DNA of 38,543 bases from Candidatus Daviesbacteria bacterium (GTDB lineage: Bacteria > Patescibacteriota > Microgenomatia > Daviesbacterales > UBA10151): contig JACPZA010000024.1 in assembly GCA_016195715.1 (NCBI GenBank), positions 1 through 38,543 of the forward strand, written 5' to 3'. The position numbers and the translations under genes were made by a program. Positions within the stretch are counted from its first letter, which is position 1. Every line of letters starts with the position of its first letter. A model generated the notes under the pieces. It was not told the origin of the DNA. It made no database searches and saw only the letters and a program-made list of their open reading frames with translations. Below are positions 8,710-18,889 of the stretch, piece after piece.

Positions 8710-9975
8710 ATGGCAAGCTACTTAATTGAGGGTGGAAATAGACTTTTTGGATCAGTTAGTATATCCGGCAATAAAAATTCAATTTTGCCTTGTATGGCAG
8801 CGGCACTTCTGACATCAGATGAGGTGATTTTAAGAAACGTCCCACAAATTTCTGATGTTTCAATCATGGTTTTATTGATGCAGCAACTAGGCGCAGAAGT
8901 TGAAGTTGGTGACCATTTTTTGAAAATTACTACCCCAAATATTAAAACAAGTAAACTTTCAGAGGATTTAGTAAATAAACTTCGGGCTTCAATTCTTCTA
9001 GCTGGACCATTGCTAGCAAGAAGCAAAAAGGTAGAGTTTTCTCATCCAGGTGGAGATATTATTGGCCAGCGTAGTATTGAAACTCATTTAGCTGGTTTTA
9101 AACAATTGGGGTTTAGTATCAGTGTTTCTGATCGAGATTATAAAATTAAAGGGGGTATTGATTCCAAAGAAAAAATCTTTTTCATGGATGAACCTTCTGT
9201 AACAGCTACCGAAAATTTAATTCTAACTTGCAGTTTAAACGAGGGTAAAATAATTTTAAAAAATTGCGCTAGTGAACCGCATATTGTAGATCTTTGTAAT
9301 TTACTGAAAAAAATGGGAGTTAAATTTAGTGGCATTGGTACGAACAATTTAACAATTGAAGGGGCAAAAAAATTATCTGGAGCAGAGTTTAGTGTTGGAT
9401 CGGATTTTGTAGAATTTGGAACATATGTTGTAGCAGCAGCTATTACCAAAGGTGAAATCAAATTATATAATTGCCCACTTGAGAATTTAGAGCCAATTAC
9501 CCACCCTTTAAAAAAAATGGGAGTTAAATTTCAAGAAAACTCTGATGGCTCAGTTTCTGTTAGTAGTCAAAACTTAGTAGCAATTCCTAAGTTAATTACT
9601 AATATTTGGCCTGGGTTTCCCACAGATTTAATGAGTGCACTAATAGTTCTAGCAACTCAAGCTAAAGGTGTATCACTAATGCATGATTGGATGTATGAAT
9701 CTAGAATGTTTTTTGTTGATAAATTAATTAACATGGGAGCAAATATTACAATCTCTGATCCACACAGAGTTTTAGTTTATGGTCCAACCAAGCTGCACGC
9801 TAGGGAGTTAGAAACTCCAGATATTAGAGCAGGTATGGCTTTAGTTTTAGCTGCTTTAGTTGCAAAGGGGACTAGTGTTATTAATAGAGCTGAGTTGATT
9901 GAAAGGGGTTATGAAGATGTCACAAATAATTTAGCCAAACTAGGAGCTAAAATTCAAAAGCTGGACGCGAGTTAG
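8710..9975 (+). CDS. murA: UDP-N-acetylglucosamine 1-carboxyvinyltransferase; start 8710 preferred over 8704
   Basis: SISGNKNSILPCMAAALLTSDEVILRNVPQISDV; HPGGDIIGQRSIETHLAGFKQLG; DIRAGMALVLAAL; ERGYEDVTNNLAKLGAKI. The active-site Cys position is Asp. Confidence 0.92.
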   Translation: MASYLIEGGNRLFGSVSISGNKNSILPCMAAALLTSDEVILRNVPQISDVSIMVLLMQQLGAEVEVGDHFLKITTPNIKTSKLSEDLVNKLRASILLAGPLLARSKKVEFSHPGGDIIGQRSIETHLAGFKQLGFSISVSDRDYKIKGGIDSKEKIFFMDEPSVTATENLILTCSLNEGKIILKNCASEPHIVDLCNLLKKMGVKFSGIGTNNLTIEGAKKLSGAEFSVGSDFVEFGTYVVAAAITKGEIKLYNCPLENLEPITHPLKKMGVKFQENSDGSVSVSSQNLVAIPKLITNIWPGFPTDLMSALIVLATQAKGVSLMHDWMYESRMFFVDKLINMGANITISDPHRVLVYGPTKLHARELETPDIRAGMALVLAALVAKGTSVINRAELIERGYEDVTNNLAKLGAKIQKLDAS

Positions 9976-10013
9976 TCACTTAAAAAATTTTTCGATTTAT
10001 GTTAAGATAAGCC

Positions 10014-11402
10014 ATGGTAAGGGAAATTAGTGAAAAGTGTGCTATTTTTGGTGTATTTGGAAAAGGATTTGAGGCTGCCAGGTTAACTTATTTTGGACTC
10101 TACGCTCTTCAACACCGCGGTCAAGAAAGTTCAGGAATTTCATCATCTGATGGTCAAAATATCTATATTCATAAAGATACCGGTTTAGTAGTCCACGTTT
10201 ATAATGAACAAATTTTAGATAGTTTAAAAGGGCATTTAGCAATTGGTCATAATCGCTACTCAACCTCAGGAGGTTCTACTCCAGAACACAACCAGCCAGT
10301 CCAAAACCAAGATAATTTAGTTACTTTAGTTCATAATGGCAATCTACCAACTACTAAAAAATTAGAAGAATTTCTAAGCAGTAAAAATGTTGATATTACA
10401 AACCTCAACGATTCTGAACTCATGCAACGAGCAATTGAATACTTCTTAAAACAAGGTGAGAGTCTAGAACAAGCTTTAAAAAAATCTTTTCCACTTTTTA
10501 CTGGGGCTTTTTCTGTTTTAGTTATGACCAAAGACAAACTTGCCGCAATTCGAGATGAATATGGCATCCGCCCCCTCTCTTTAGGCAAACTAAATGGAGG
10601 GTTTATTTTTGCCTCAGAAACTTGTGCTTTTGATGTAATTCAAGCTGAATTTGTGAGAGACGTTAATCCTGGTGAGATGGTGATCGTTGATGATTCGGGT
10701 TTGAAATCGCAGCAAATTGTCAACGGTAAGCTAAATTTGGATATTTTTGAGATGGTTTATTTTGCTAGACCTGATAGCATGCTGATGGGTAAAAAAGTCA
10801 ATGAAATAAGACGCAATTTAGGAATAAACTTAGCTAAAGAAAATAAAATTGAAGCTGATGTAGTCATTCCAGTCCCAGATTCTGCAATTCCAGCAGCATT
10901 GGGGTTTTCTAAAGAATCTAAAATTCCTTTTGATCACGGACTAATAAAAAATCGCTATATTCATCGAACCTTTATTCGCCCAGAGCAGCATTTAAGAGAG
11001 CAAAGTGTCCAGATGAAACTAAATCCGCTACCTGAGGTGATTAAAGATAAAAGAGTCATTTTGATTGATGATTCAATTGTCAGGGGAACAACTTTAAAAA
11101 AAATTGTTAGGATGATTAGAGGAGCTGGAGCTAAAGAAGTACATGTTTTAATTAGCTCACCCCCCACCAAGTACCCTGACTTTTATGGGATAGATACACC
11201 AAAACAGACTGAATTGATCGCTGCAACCATGAACGAAGATGAGGTAAGAAAAAAACTTGATGCTGATTCACTCCATTATCTATCGCTAGAAGGGTTAATT
11301 TCAGCAACTGGTTTATCTAAAGACACTTTTTGTACCTCTTGCTTTACTGGTGAGTATCCAATTGATATCGGCGAGCGAAAGCTAGAGATCAAAAAAGTTT
11401 AA
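10014..11402 (+). CDS. purF: Amidophosphoribosyltransferase
   Basis: CAIFGVFG after a short propeptide, HRGQESSGISS, IGHNRYSTSG, VILIDDSIVRGTTLKKIVRMIRGAGAKEVHV. Confidence 0.97.
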   Translation: MVREISEKCAIFGVFGKGFEAARLTYFGLYALQHRGQESSGISSSDGQNIYIHKDTGLVVHVYNEQILDSLKGHLAIGHNRYSTSGGSTPEHNQPVQNQDNLVTLVHNGNLPTTKKLEEFLSSKNVDITNLNDSELMQRAIEYFLKQGESLEQALKKSFPLFTGAFSVLVMTKDKLAAIRDEYGIRPLSLGKLNGGFIFASETCAFDVIQAEFVRDVNPGEMVIVDDSGLKSQQIVNGKLNLDIFEMVYFARPDSMLMGKKVNEIRRNLGINLAKENKIEADVVIPVPDSAIPAALGFSKESKIPFDHGLIKNRYIHRTFIRPEQHLREQSVQMKLNPLPEVIKDKRVILIDDSIVRGTTLKKIVRMIRGAGAKEVHVLISSPPTKYPDFYGIDTPKQTELIAATMNEDEVRKKLDADSLHYLSLEGLISATGLSKDTFCTSCFTGEYPIDIGERKLEIKKV

Positions 11403-11471
11403 GTTGTCTATTGACTAAATAGCTTTGAAAAAATACACTAGTTTCAGAAAAAGAAAGGCGGTGATTTTTTA

Positions 11472-11675
11472 ATGGACGATCCTATGAAACCAGCAGATCC
11501 TCAAGGTGGAATGCAAATGCCAGGTTCACAACCTATGCCTGGACAAGACCCTATGCCAACTCCTCCAGCTGCACCAGCAGGGGAAGCACCAGTTGAAACA
11601 CCACCAGCAGCACCAGAAGTGCCAGCTGAGACACCTGGAACACCACAACCAAACTCAAATAACCCAAACCCTTAA
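11472..11675 (+). CDS. Small Pro/Ala-rich low-complexity protein
   Basis: 67 aa; promoter TTGACT-17-TACACT upstream, near-consensus SD AGGCGGTGAT, terminator downstream. Confidence 0.7.
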   Translation: MDDPMKPADPQGGMQMPGSQPMPGQDPMPTPPAAPAGEAPVETPPAAPEVPAETPGTPQPNSNNPNP

Positions 11676-11687
11676 GGCTTAAGTTAT

Positions 11688-12182
11688 TTGAAGGTTTGGA
11701 GAATTGTACAATTTAAGATCCCTAACTTTTTGTTGGGGATCTTTTTTGACTTGACTAAAGAAAAAACAAAGGCTAATCTAAAGAGGTTGAGAAGATCATT
11801 CGAGTTTTTACCTTTTCACCGACCAATAGTTCCCATAGAGGAACGATTAGTTCGTAGTTTAAATCCGGCTAAAGAACTTCCTAGAACACCTAAAGGGAGG
11901 CTAATAATTCATCAACTAATTCAGCGAAGAGGTTTATATCCAGGAGAATATCAACTTTTTTTTGTCAGTGGAGAGGGGATTTTTTTAACTAAAGATAATC
12001 ATGATCCAATTGAAGTAACCAGTGGATATGTTGTAACCAGAGATTTAAAATACTTTAATTTTTTAATGGATAGAAATCAAAAGACTCATAGAATTACTTT
12101 TACTGAGTGGGAAGAAGTTAGTTTTGAGCCACAATGGGAAGATTCAACTGAATATAAACGTGCTTTGGCAAATCTTAAATAA
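11688..12182 (+). CDS. Hypothetical protein; annotated start probably too far upstream
   Basis: The ORF begins inside the terminator at 11717-11747; a downstream start (e.g. TTG before ACTAAAGAAAAAACA) is more likely. Confidence 0.5.
   Translation: MKVWRIVQFKIPNFLLGIFFDLTKEKTKANLKRLRRSFEFLPFHRPIVPIEERLVRSLNPAKELPRTPKGRLIIHQLIQRRGLYPGEYQLFFVSGEGIFLTKDNHDPIEVTSGYVVTRDLKYFNFLMDRNQKTHRITFTEWEEVSFEPQWEDSTEYKRALANLK
11717..11747 (+). terminator. Rho-independent terminator
   Basis: GATCCCTAAC-TTTTT-GTTGGGGATC followed by TTTTTT. Confidence 0.9.
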
Positions 12183-12199
12183 CCTAGCGCGCTAATCAA

Positions 12200-13840
12200 T
12201 TGATTTTTTTAAATATGAAGTTTAAATTATCTTTTATTTTTATTTTTTTTCTAGCTTTAGTTCTTCGTTTAATTAATATCTCTCCATTTAAATTCTATCC
12301 AGATGCCTATCAAAATTTAATAGTTGCTCAAAATATTTTAAACTATCACAGCGTTTTAGGATTTTTAGGCAAAGAAGGTACTCTTTATCCGGATTTTTTT
12401 ATGTGGACAAGACCTATTTATCCGCTGCTGATTGTAATGTTTAATTTTTTAATTAAAAATGAATCTCTTGCAGCTCAAATTGTTGCTACACTAACTAGCA
12501 TACTTTCAATCCCAGTTGCTTATCTTTTTATCTTTAAAATATTTAATTCAAAATTAACTGCAATTTTAGGAGCGATACTTCTTACAATTTCTTTTAATCA
12601 CACAGTTTGGAGTGGATTTATTTATACCGAATCCACTGGGATTTTTATACTGTTTATTTTTTTGTGGTTGCTTATTTCAAATTTAAAAAAAGCCTCTGTT
12701 GTTCTTGACTTAAAAGACCTCTTGAAAGGCGTTATTTTTTCTTTAGCAGTCTTTACTAGATATGAGTATATTATATTATTTCTGCCAACTTTTTTTATCA
12801 TTTTTAAAGAAAGTCAAAAACCTCAAGTTAAAATAGTTAATATTTTAATTGGCTTTTTAATTGGCGGCTCAATAATTTTTAGCTTGCTTTTTCCTATAAA
12901 AGAAACGCTATTTATAATTTATCAACAGATGCAAAGTCTGATTCAAATTGGAGCTATTTTTTTAGCTGTTTTTTTCTTTTTAGTAATATTACTAAAGTTT
13001 ATACCGGGAAAATTTAAAAATGAAGTAGTTAACTTATTAACAATTTTTTTAAGTTTATTAGTGCTGTTATTTGTAAGTTTGACTGATCCAACAGCCTTCG
13101 TAAAATTTTTCAGCACGGATTTTTTTCTGGGAATTTTAACTATACTCGGTATTATTTTTTTGCTTTTTGATAAAAAATATCAAAATTTGAATCTATTTAG
13201 TGTTTTAGGAGTATCTTTATTAATCCCGATTTATTACAAAATTAACCCCCAAATGCAAAGATATTTAACTCACTTAATTCCTTTTTTACTAATTCCTGCA
13301 AGCTATGGCTTCTTTAAAATTTTAAATCTTTTAAATTCTCAAAAATTATATAAATACCCTTTAGCATTTTTAGTTATTAGTTTGGCTGTTTTGCAAATTG
13401 CCATAACTGCAATTGGAATTAGATTTTGGAATCAAGGCGTTTGGTTTAGGCAAAGTTATGAAGAAAAATCTGCTAATATCTTAAAGACAAAAATTGAAAG
13501 TAGTAACCGTCTTTTGCTGGCATCTTTTCCTGAGTCTTATTATTTTTTTACCAATATTTCAACTCACAGCTTAACCAATGAATACCCCTTTATTTATATA
13601 GATGATTCATTAAATAGCAAGCCTATTTATATAATTGAAGATATGGGCATGCATGATTTATTTCCTAATTTTTCTAATTTTTTAGATAAGAATATGTCAA
13701 ACTTTATAAAGGAGAAGTATTGGGTAAGGGAAATCTACCACTACAGCATCCGCTCTAAAGTTGAGGATAAACCAGTGATAATTTATGAAGTTTCAGTAAA
13801 CCAACTAAAGGGCATACTAAAAAATTCAACAGCTTTATAA
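12200..13840 (+). CDS. GT-C fold membrane glycosyltransferase (PMT/ArnT-like); start may be 12215
   Basis: Multi-TM; N-terminal ALVLRLINISPFKFYPDAYQNLIVAQNIL (acidic residue in first loop) and TRPIYPLLI typical of GT-C/GT39. Confidence 0.7.
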   Translation: MIFLNMKFKLSFIFIFFLALVLRLINISPFKFYPDAYQNLIVAQNILNYHSVLGFLGKEGTLYPDFFMWTRPIYPLLIVMFNFLIKNESLAAQIVATLTSILSIPVAYLFIFKIFNSKLTAILGAILLTISFNHTVWSGFIYTESTGIFILFIFLWLLISNLKKASVVLDLKDLLKGVIFSLAVFTRYEYIILFLPTFFIIFKESQKPQVKIVNILIGFLIGGSIIFSLLFPIKETLFIIYQQMQSLIQIGAIFLAVFFFLVILLKFIPGKFKNEVVNLLTIFLSLLVLLFVSLTDPTAFVKFFSTDFFLGILTILGIIFLLFDKKYQNLNLFSVLGVSLLIPIYYKINPQMQRYLTHLIPFLLIPASYGFFKILNLLNSQKLYKYPLAFLVISLAVLQIAITAIGIRFWNQGVWFRQSYEEKSANILKTKIESSNRLLLASFPESYYFFTNISTHSLTNEYPFIYIDDSLNSKPIYIIEDMGMHDLFPNFSNFLDKNMSNFIKEKYWVREIYHYSIRSKVEDKPVIIYEVSVNQLKGILKNSTAL

Positions 13841-13904
13841 CTCTTACTTTAAATCTTATACAAAACTTATTTTCCTATGTTAAAATGCTTTATTCGTTAC
13901 TGCC

Positions 13905-14954
13905 ATGAAGCTAATTGTTCAAATTCCTTGTTTTAATGAAGAAAAAACTTTATCTTTAGTTTTAAAATCAATCCCAAAAAAAATTCCCGGCATTACAAAA
14001 ATTGAAACTTTAATAATTGATGATGGTTCAACAGATAAAACTGTAGCTATTGCTAAAAAATTAGGGGTAAATCATATAGTTAAACATCGAACAAACAGAG
14101 GTCTTGCAATATCTTTTTCTGATGGAATTCACAGAAGTCTGGAGTTGGGAGCAGACATTATTGTAAATACAGATGGTGATAATCAATATGCTCAAGCTGA
14201 TATACCTTTACTTATAAAACCAATAAAAGAAGGCAGGGCAGATATAGTCGTTGGTGATAGGCAAACATCCACAATAACTGAATTTTCTAAAGCTAAAAAA
14301 GGTTTGCAGCGTTTAGGGTCTTTTTTAGTGCGTCTTGCATCTGGAACGAATATCCCAGATGCTCCGTCAGGGTTTAGGGCTTATTCAAGAAATGGAGCAA
14401 TGTCACTTAATGTGATAACAACTTTTTCATACACAGCAGAGACAATAATCCAAGCTGGTAAAAAGAAAATAGCTGTAACCTATGTCAAAATTCACACCAA
14501 CGATAAGACTAGAGATTCAAGGCTATTTAAAAGTATGTTCGAACACATTAGAAAAACAACTTCAACAATCCTTCGAAGCTATACAATGTATGAGCCTTTT
14601 AGAGTATTTTTAATGGGGGGAATTTTTGTATTTTCTTTAGGCTTACTGCCTTTTTTAAGGTTTATATTTTTGATGATTCTTTATCAAGAGACCATAGGCG
14701 GTCATCTTCAATCGCTTATTTTTGGTGCTGTTTTTATTATCTTTGGTTTTTTGCTTATAACAATTGGGGTCTTAGCTGATTTAATAGGGATTAATAGAAA
14801 GTTGCTAGAGGATTCACTTTATAGACTAAAAAAAATTGAGTATGATAAATTAAATAAAAAAAGAATCAGAAAAGCAATTTTACCTTTGCAATTTTCAAAA
14901 AGATCTTATTCAATAGATACTAAAGAACAATCCTATCCAAGATCTTTTCAATAA
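13905..14954 (+). CDS. GT2 glycosyltransferase, dolichyl-phosphate mannose synthase-like, with C-terminal TM region
   Basis: IPCFNEEKTLSLVLKSIP, IIDDGSTDKTVAIAKKLG, NTDGDNQYAQADIPLLI, DAPSGFRAYSR. Confidence 0.9.
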   Translation: MKLIVQIPCFNEEKTLSLVLKSIPKKIPGITKIETLIIDDGSTDKTVAIAKKLGVNHIVKHRTNRGLAISFSDGIHRSLELGADIIVNTDGDNQYAQADIPLLIKPIKEGRADIVVGDRQTSTITEFSKAKKGLQRLGSFLVRLASGTNIPDAPSGFRAYSRNGAMSLNVITTFSYTAETIIQAGKKKIAVTYVKIHTNDKTRDSRLFKSMFEHIRKTTSTILRSYTMYEPFRVFLMGGIFVFSLGLLPFLRFIFLMILYQETIGGHLQSLIFGAVFIIFGFLLITIGVLADLIGINRKLLEDSLYRLKKIEYDKLNKKRIRKAILPLQFSKRSYSIDTKEQSYPRSFQ

Positions 14955-14971
14955 GGTGAAATTTATAAATT

Positions 14972-16009
14972 ATGAGGTTGCTTTTTATAACAAGAAAATA
15001 CCCTCCTATGGTGGGAGGGATGGAAAAAGTTAGTTTTGCCCTAGCAAAAGAATTTTCTAAAAAAGTTGATACTACCTTAATTACATGGGGTAAGTCTCAA
15101 AAATACCTGCTTTTAGTTATCGTAATTTTTTTAATTAAGTCTTTATACTTAATACCAACCAAGAAAATCACTCATGTACATTTAGGCGATGCTTTACTAT
15201 CACCCCTAGGTTTACTTATTAAAGTTTTATTTAAAATTAAAGTTACCACTACTATTTGCGGATTGGATATGACTTACAAGCTTTCACTATATCAATTTAT
15301 TATTCCAAAGTGTGTGAAACGACTTGATAAAATTATTCCTATCAGTGATTCGACTTTAGAAGAATGTATTAAGAGAGGGGTTCCTAGGGAAAAATGCAAA
15401 GTAATACATTGTGGGGTTTATCCAAAAGAATTTCAATTAAAAACACGTCGAAGAGATCTAGAAAAAATAATTAATAGAAAATTAGATGGTAAAAAAGTAA
15501 TTATTACAGTGGGAAGATTGGTGCAAAGGAAGGGTGTTTTTTGGTTTATTGAAAACGTTTTCTCAAAATTAGATAAGCAGTTTGTTTACTTAATAATTGG
15601 AGAGGGATCCGATAAAAGAAGAGTTGAATATTTAATTCAAGCATTAGGCTTTCAAAATAGAATTTTCCTGTTAGGAAAAGTTTCAACTCAGGAATTAAAA
15701 ATTATATATAATACTTCAGATCTCTTTATTATGCCTAATATAAAAGTGGACAATGATATAGAGGGTTTTGGTATTGTCGCAATAGAGGCAGGCAGTACGG
15801 GTTTACCAATGGTAACTAGTAATATAGACGGGATCCCTAACGCAATCATGAAAGGATCTCATATAAAAACTCCTCCATTTGATGCAGCTAAAATGAATAA
15901 GAATATTAAACGAGCGATAGGCTTAAAGAGAAACGTAAAAAATTTTAACAATAGAAAATTTGATTGGACTATTTTAAGTTCAAAATACTTGTATACGTTT
16001 GAAAATTAA
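14972..16009 (+). CDS. GT4-family glycosyltransferase
   Basis: RKYPPMVGGMEKVSFALAKEF, IITVGRLVQRKGVFWFIENV, EGFGIVAIEAGSTGLPMVTSNIDGIPNAI. Confidence 0.9.
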   Translation: MRLLFITRKYPPMVGGMEKVSFALAKEFSKKVDTTLITWGKSQKYLLLVIVIFLIKSLYLIPTKKITHVHLGDALLSPLGLLIKVLFKIKVTTTICGLDMTYKLSLYQFIIPKCVKRLDKIIPISDSTLEECIKRGVPREKCKVIHCGVYPKEFQLKTRRRDLEKIINRKLDGKKVIITVGRLVQRKGVFWFIENVFSKLDKQFVYLIIGEGSDKRRVEYLIQALGFQNRIFLLGKVSTQELKIIYNTSDLFIMPNIKVDNDIEGFGIVAIEAGSTGLPMVTSNIDGIPNAIMKGSHIKTPPFDAAKMNKNIKRAIGLKRNVKNFNNRKFDWTILSSKYLYTFEN

Positions 16010-16035
16010 ATATTTTTTTGGGGATTTTATTAAAA

Positions 16036-16881
16036 ATGAGTAAAGATGGTAGTCAAATCTCGGTTATAGTTACTAGGTACTCTGAAACTTTGGAAATTGT
16101 CAAAGCATGTCTAAATTCTCTCAGCAAACAGACTACGTGTAAGGTGAACGTCTTTTTTTTAGACCAGATGGTTTCAGAAGAAACTAAGAAGTATGTGAAT
16201 CATTTTAAAAACAAAAGAATATCATTTGAGTATATAAATATACCAGTTAAATCTCTTTCTTATGCTAGAAACTATGGACTTAAAAAAGCTCCAACTAAGT
16301 ATGTTGCTTTTTGTGATGTAGATTGTATTTTAGAGAAAAATTGGTGTAAAGAAATTGTTAATACATTTAGGAAACTTCATCCCGCCATCGTTGGAACTAA
16401 AGTATTACCATCATGGGAGAGAAAAACAGATTGGTACCATAAGCAAAGAATAATCCAAGAATTCTATTCTCTAATAGATTTGTCAAATGATTATTGCGAT
16501 CTACCTAAAGTAATAGGTGCTAGTTTTGCAGTTGATAAATCAAGATTTAACAAAGATATTCATTTCAATGAAAAATTAGGTAGGCAGAAAGGATTACTTC
16601 TGGGAGGGGAGGAAACCGAGTTTTGTCAAAAAGTTAAAGATAGTGGAGGTAAGATTGTATATACCCCATATACACATGCAAACCACCAGATCTCCTCTGA
16701 CCGTATGGAAAGAAGCTGGTTGCAAAAGAGAGCTTTTTACGGAGGGTTATCACGGGCTATAAGAGGGGGAAGAATTGAACCATTTAATAAAAAGAAAACA
16801 TTTCTAGATAAAATTGCAACTTTACTTATATTACCTTTTTACTTATCAGGATACTTTAAAGGAAAATTTTTTAAAATATGA
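16036..16881 (+). CDS. GT2-family glycosyltransferase; ATG at 16036 likely
   Basis: MSKDGSQISVIVTRYSETLEIVKACLNSLSKQ, YARNYGLKKAPTKYVAFCDVDC, GGEETEFCQKVKDSGGKIVYTP. Confidence 0.85.
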   Translation: MSKDGSQISVIVTRYSETLEIVKACLNSLSKQTTCKVNVFFLDQMVSEETKKYVNHFKNKRISFEYINIPVKSLSYARNYGLKKAPTKYVAFCDVDCILEKNWCKEIVNTFRKLHPAIVGTKVLPSWERKTDWYHKQRIIQEFYSLIDLSNDYCDLPKVIGASFAVDKSRFNKDIHFNEKLGRQKGLLLGGEETEFCQKVKDSGGKIVYTPYTHANHQISSDRMERSWLQKRAFYGGLSRAIRGGRIEPFNKKKTFLDKIATLLILPFYLSGYFKGKFFKI

Positions 16882-18887
16882 GATATCTTGTATCTATAGC
16901 TATTATCTTAATCATTATTTATTTAGTATCAGTGTTTATTTCTAAAGATGTTTTTATTCAATTTTTAAATAATAATCTACCATTTAGGGAATCATATAGC
17001 CCTAGTTTAGCTGGGTTAATATACGTATATTTAGTTCCCTTGCTTTTTGGATTTTTAATTGGAGGGATTTTTTCGAACTTCAAAACGAGAAGTTATATTT
17101 TCTTTGTAAATTTAGGCTTAATAATGAGTTTGATAAATTTTATTCCCTTTATTTCTGATCAATATTTAACTCAAAAGTATTGGTTTCAAAATCACTCTGA
17201 GATTTTTTATTTGATTATTTATCCCATTATTTTTCTAGTAGGAAGTGCTCCTTTTTATATAAAAGGGATTAAGGCTAAGGAAAATAGAGTTGAAAAGCAA
17301 TCCTCAGTTAACAAATTGGATTTATTAATAGCTTTATTACTGGGAATATTTCTTATGAGTTTAAACTTAATTCCTTCAACTATTACAAACTATATGGTAG
17401 GTGCAGATGTTTATTATCATGTATCTCTGACAAGAGATATAGCTGATACTTTTAATATAAGAGCAAATCCTTTTTTTTACCAAGAACAAAACTTTTACTA
17501 CTCAATTGTTTATTATTTTATTGCAATCATATCTAAACTTACTAATTTAGATGTTAAAACAATTTGGCTGTTTTTACCAGCAATTTGTGCTGGGTTGTTT
17601 ATAGCCTTTTTTTACTTATTTGCAAAAAGATTTACTGGAAATTCTTTATCTGCAGTAATTGCTTCACTATTTGTACTTCCTCTAAATCAAATTTTGTGGG
17701 TAGATCCTTCTGTCCGAAACTTTAGTTACACCTTTTTTGCTATTTTTCTCTTTAGCTTTCAGTCATTTTTACTGTTTCACAAAAAAAGAGCTTTAGCCAT
17801 AAGTATATTTTTTTTCCTTATGACAGGTGCATCGCACCCTGAGATAGCCATACATATTTTTATTATAATGATATGCTTTTTTATGCTCATTAAGTGGCGT
17901 TTCTTAAAATACTTGCTTAGCAGAGTAAAGGATAAATTTAAAAATGCTGAAATAGTCAATTTTAGTAATTTACCCTTGAAAAGCTTGGAAAGCTTTAATA
18001 CCTTTTTAGGATTAATGTTTATAATCTTTTTTTTATTGGTTGCAAAGTACAGTTTGCTTTTAAATAATTATCGGATCGATAAGATTTTAATCTTTAACGA
18101 GATTCCTCTTAGTGTATTTCAACCGATAGGTATAATTTCACTTTTGGTTTTTTTATTTGCTCCGATAGCTATATTTAGAAGTATTAAAACAAGCTCTGTG
18201 ATGGATATTTTTCTGCTTACTATCTCTTCCTTATTTTTATCAGTTATTTTTTATTTTAGTTATGCTTGGGTTTTATATCACAGATATTTTGCTGAAACTG
18301 CTTATTTAGCCATGGCTATATTATCTGCTGAGGTAATTGCGGGTTATCAGCAAAACCTAAAAAGGTTAAAAAGATTGGGGTTTCTTGTGCTTATTTTATT
18401 TTTAGTTTTCTTGTCGATTATTCCTAAATATAATTTTATTACAACTTATGCTACTACGACAAAAAACAATTTAGAAAGTCGCGCTGGAGATTTTAAACTA
18501 ATCCAAGATCATACCGAAAAGGGGAGTGTTTTATTTTTAAGTTCAGACGATCAACTGAATAGATACATTCCACTTTATGCTGATAGATATATTTTTGCGG
18601 GGAGCAGTATGATCTCTAAAGAACATCAATGGCAAGTATTATCATTTTGTAACGGTCCATTTGCCAAAATCTGTAATATACGCTTGGAATTATCCGATGA
18701 TTTTTTTAACTATCCTTCTAAGGATAAGCTAGCTAATATAAGAGGCATGTATAAAATAGATTACCTCTTGTTAAAAAAAACTGATTTAAATCAGCTGAAT
18801 AAGTTTCAAAGTAGTGATCTTAGAATACAAAACTTAACATTGTTTCAGAACGAGAATTATCTTCTTTATAGCTTGAGGGATATTTAG
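16878..18887 (+). CDS. Large multi-TM membrane protein, possible GT-C glycosyltransferase
   Basis: 669 aa, many TM segments; VGADVYYHVSLTRDIADTF early loop; soluble C-terminus; lies within the glycan locus. Confidence 0.6.
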   Translation: MRYLVSIAIILIIIYLVSVFISKDVFIQFLNNNLPFRESYSPSLAGLIYVYLVPLLFGFLIGGIFSNFKTRSYIFFVNLGLIMSLINFIPFISDQYLTQKYWFQNHSEIFYLIIYPIIFLVGSAPFYIKGIKAKENRVEKQSSVNKLDLLIALLLGIFLMSLNLIPSTITNYMVGADVYYHVSLTRDIADTFNIRANPFFYQEQNFYYSIVYYFIAIISKLTNLDVKTIWLFLPAICAGLFIAFFYLFAKRFTGNSLSAVIASLFVLPLNQILWVDPSVRNFSYTFFAIFLFSFQSFLLFHKKRALAISIFFFLMTGASHPEIAIHIFIIMICFFMLIKWRFLKYLLSRVKDKFKNAEIVNFSNLPLKSLESFNTFLGLMFIIFFLLVAKYSLLLNNYRIDKILIFNEIPLSVFQPIGIISLLVFLFAPIAIFRSIKTSSVMDIFLLTISSLFLSVIFYFSYAWVLYHRYFAETAYLAMAILSAEVIAGYQQNLKRLKRLGFLVLILFLVFLSIIPKYNFITTYATTTKNNLESRAGDFKLIQDHTEKGSVLFLSSDDQLNRYIPLYADRYIFAGSSMISKEHQWQVLSFCNGPFAKICNIRLELSDDFFNYPSKDKLANIRGMYKIDYLLLKKTDLNQLNKFQSSDLRIQNLTLFQNENYLLYSLRDI

Positions 18888-18889
18888 TA

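Noticed and set aside
7498-11170. Minus-strand ORFs at 7498, 7842, 8718, 9138, 10042, 10331, 10961
   Set aside because: Antisense to well-supported ABC permease, murA and purF frames; no own signals.
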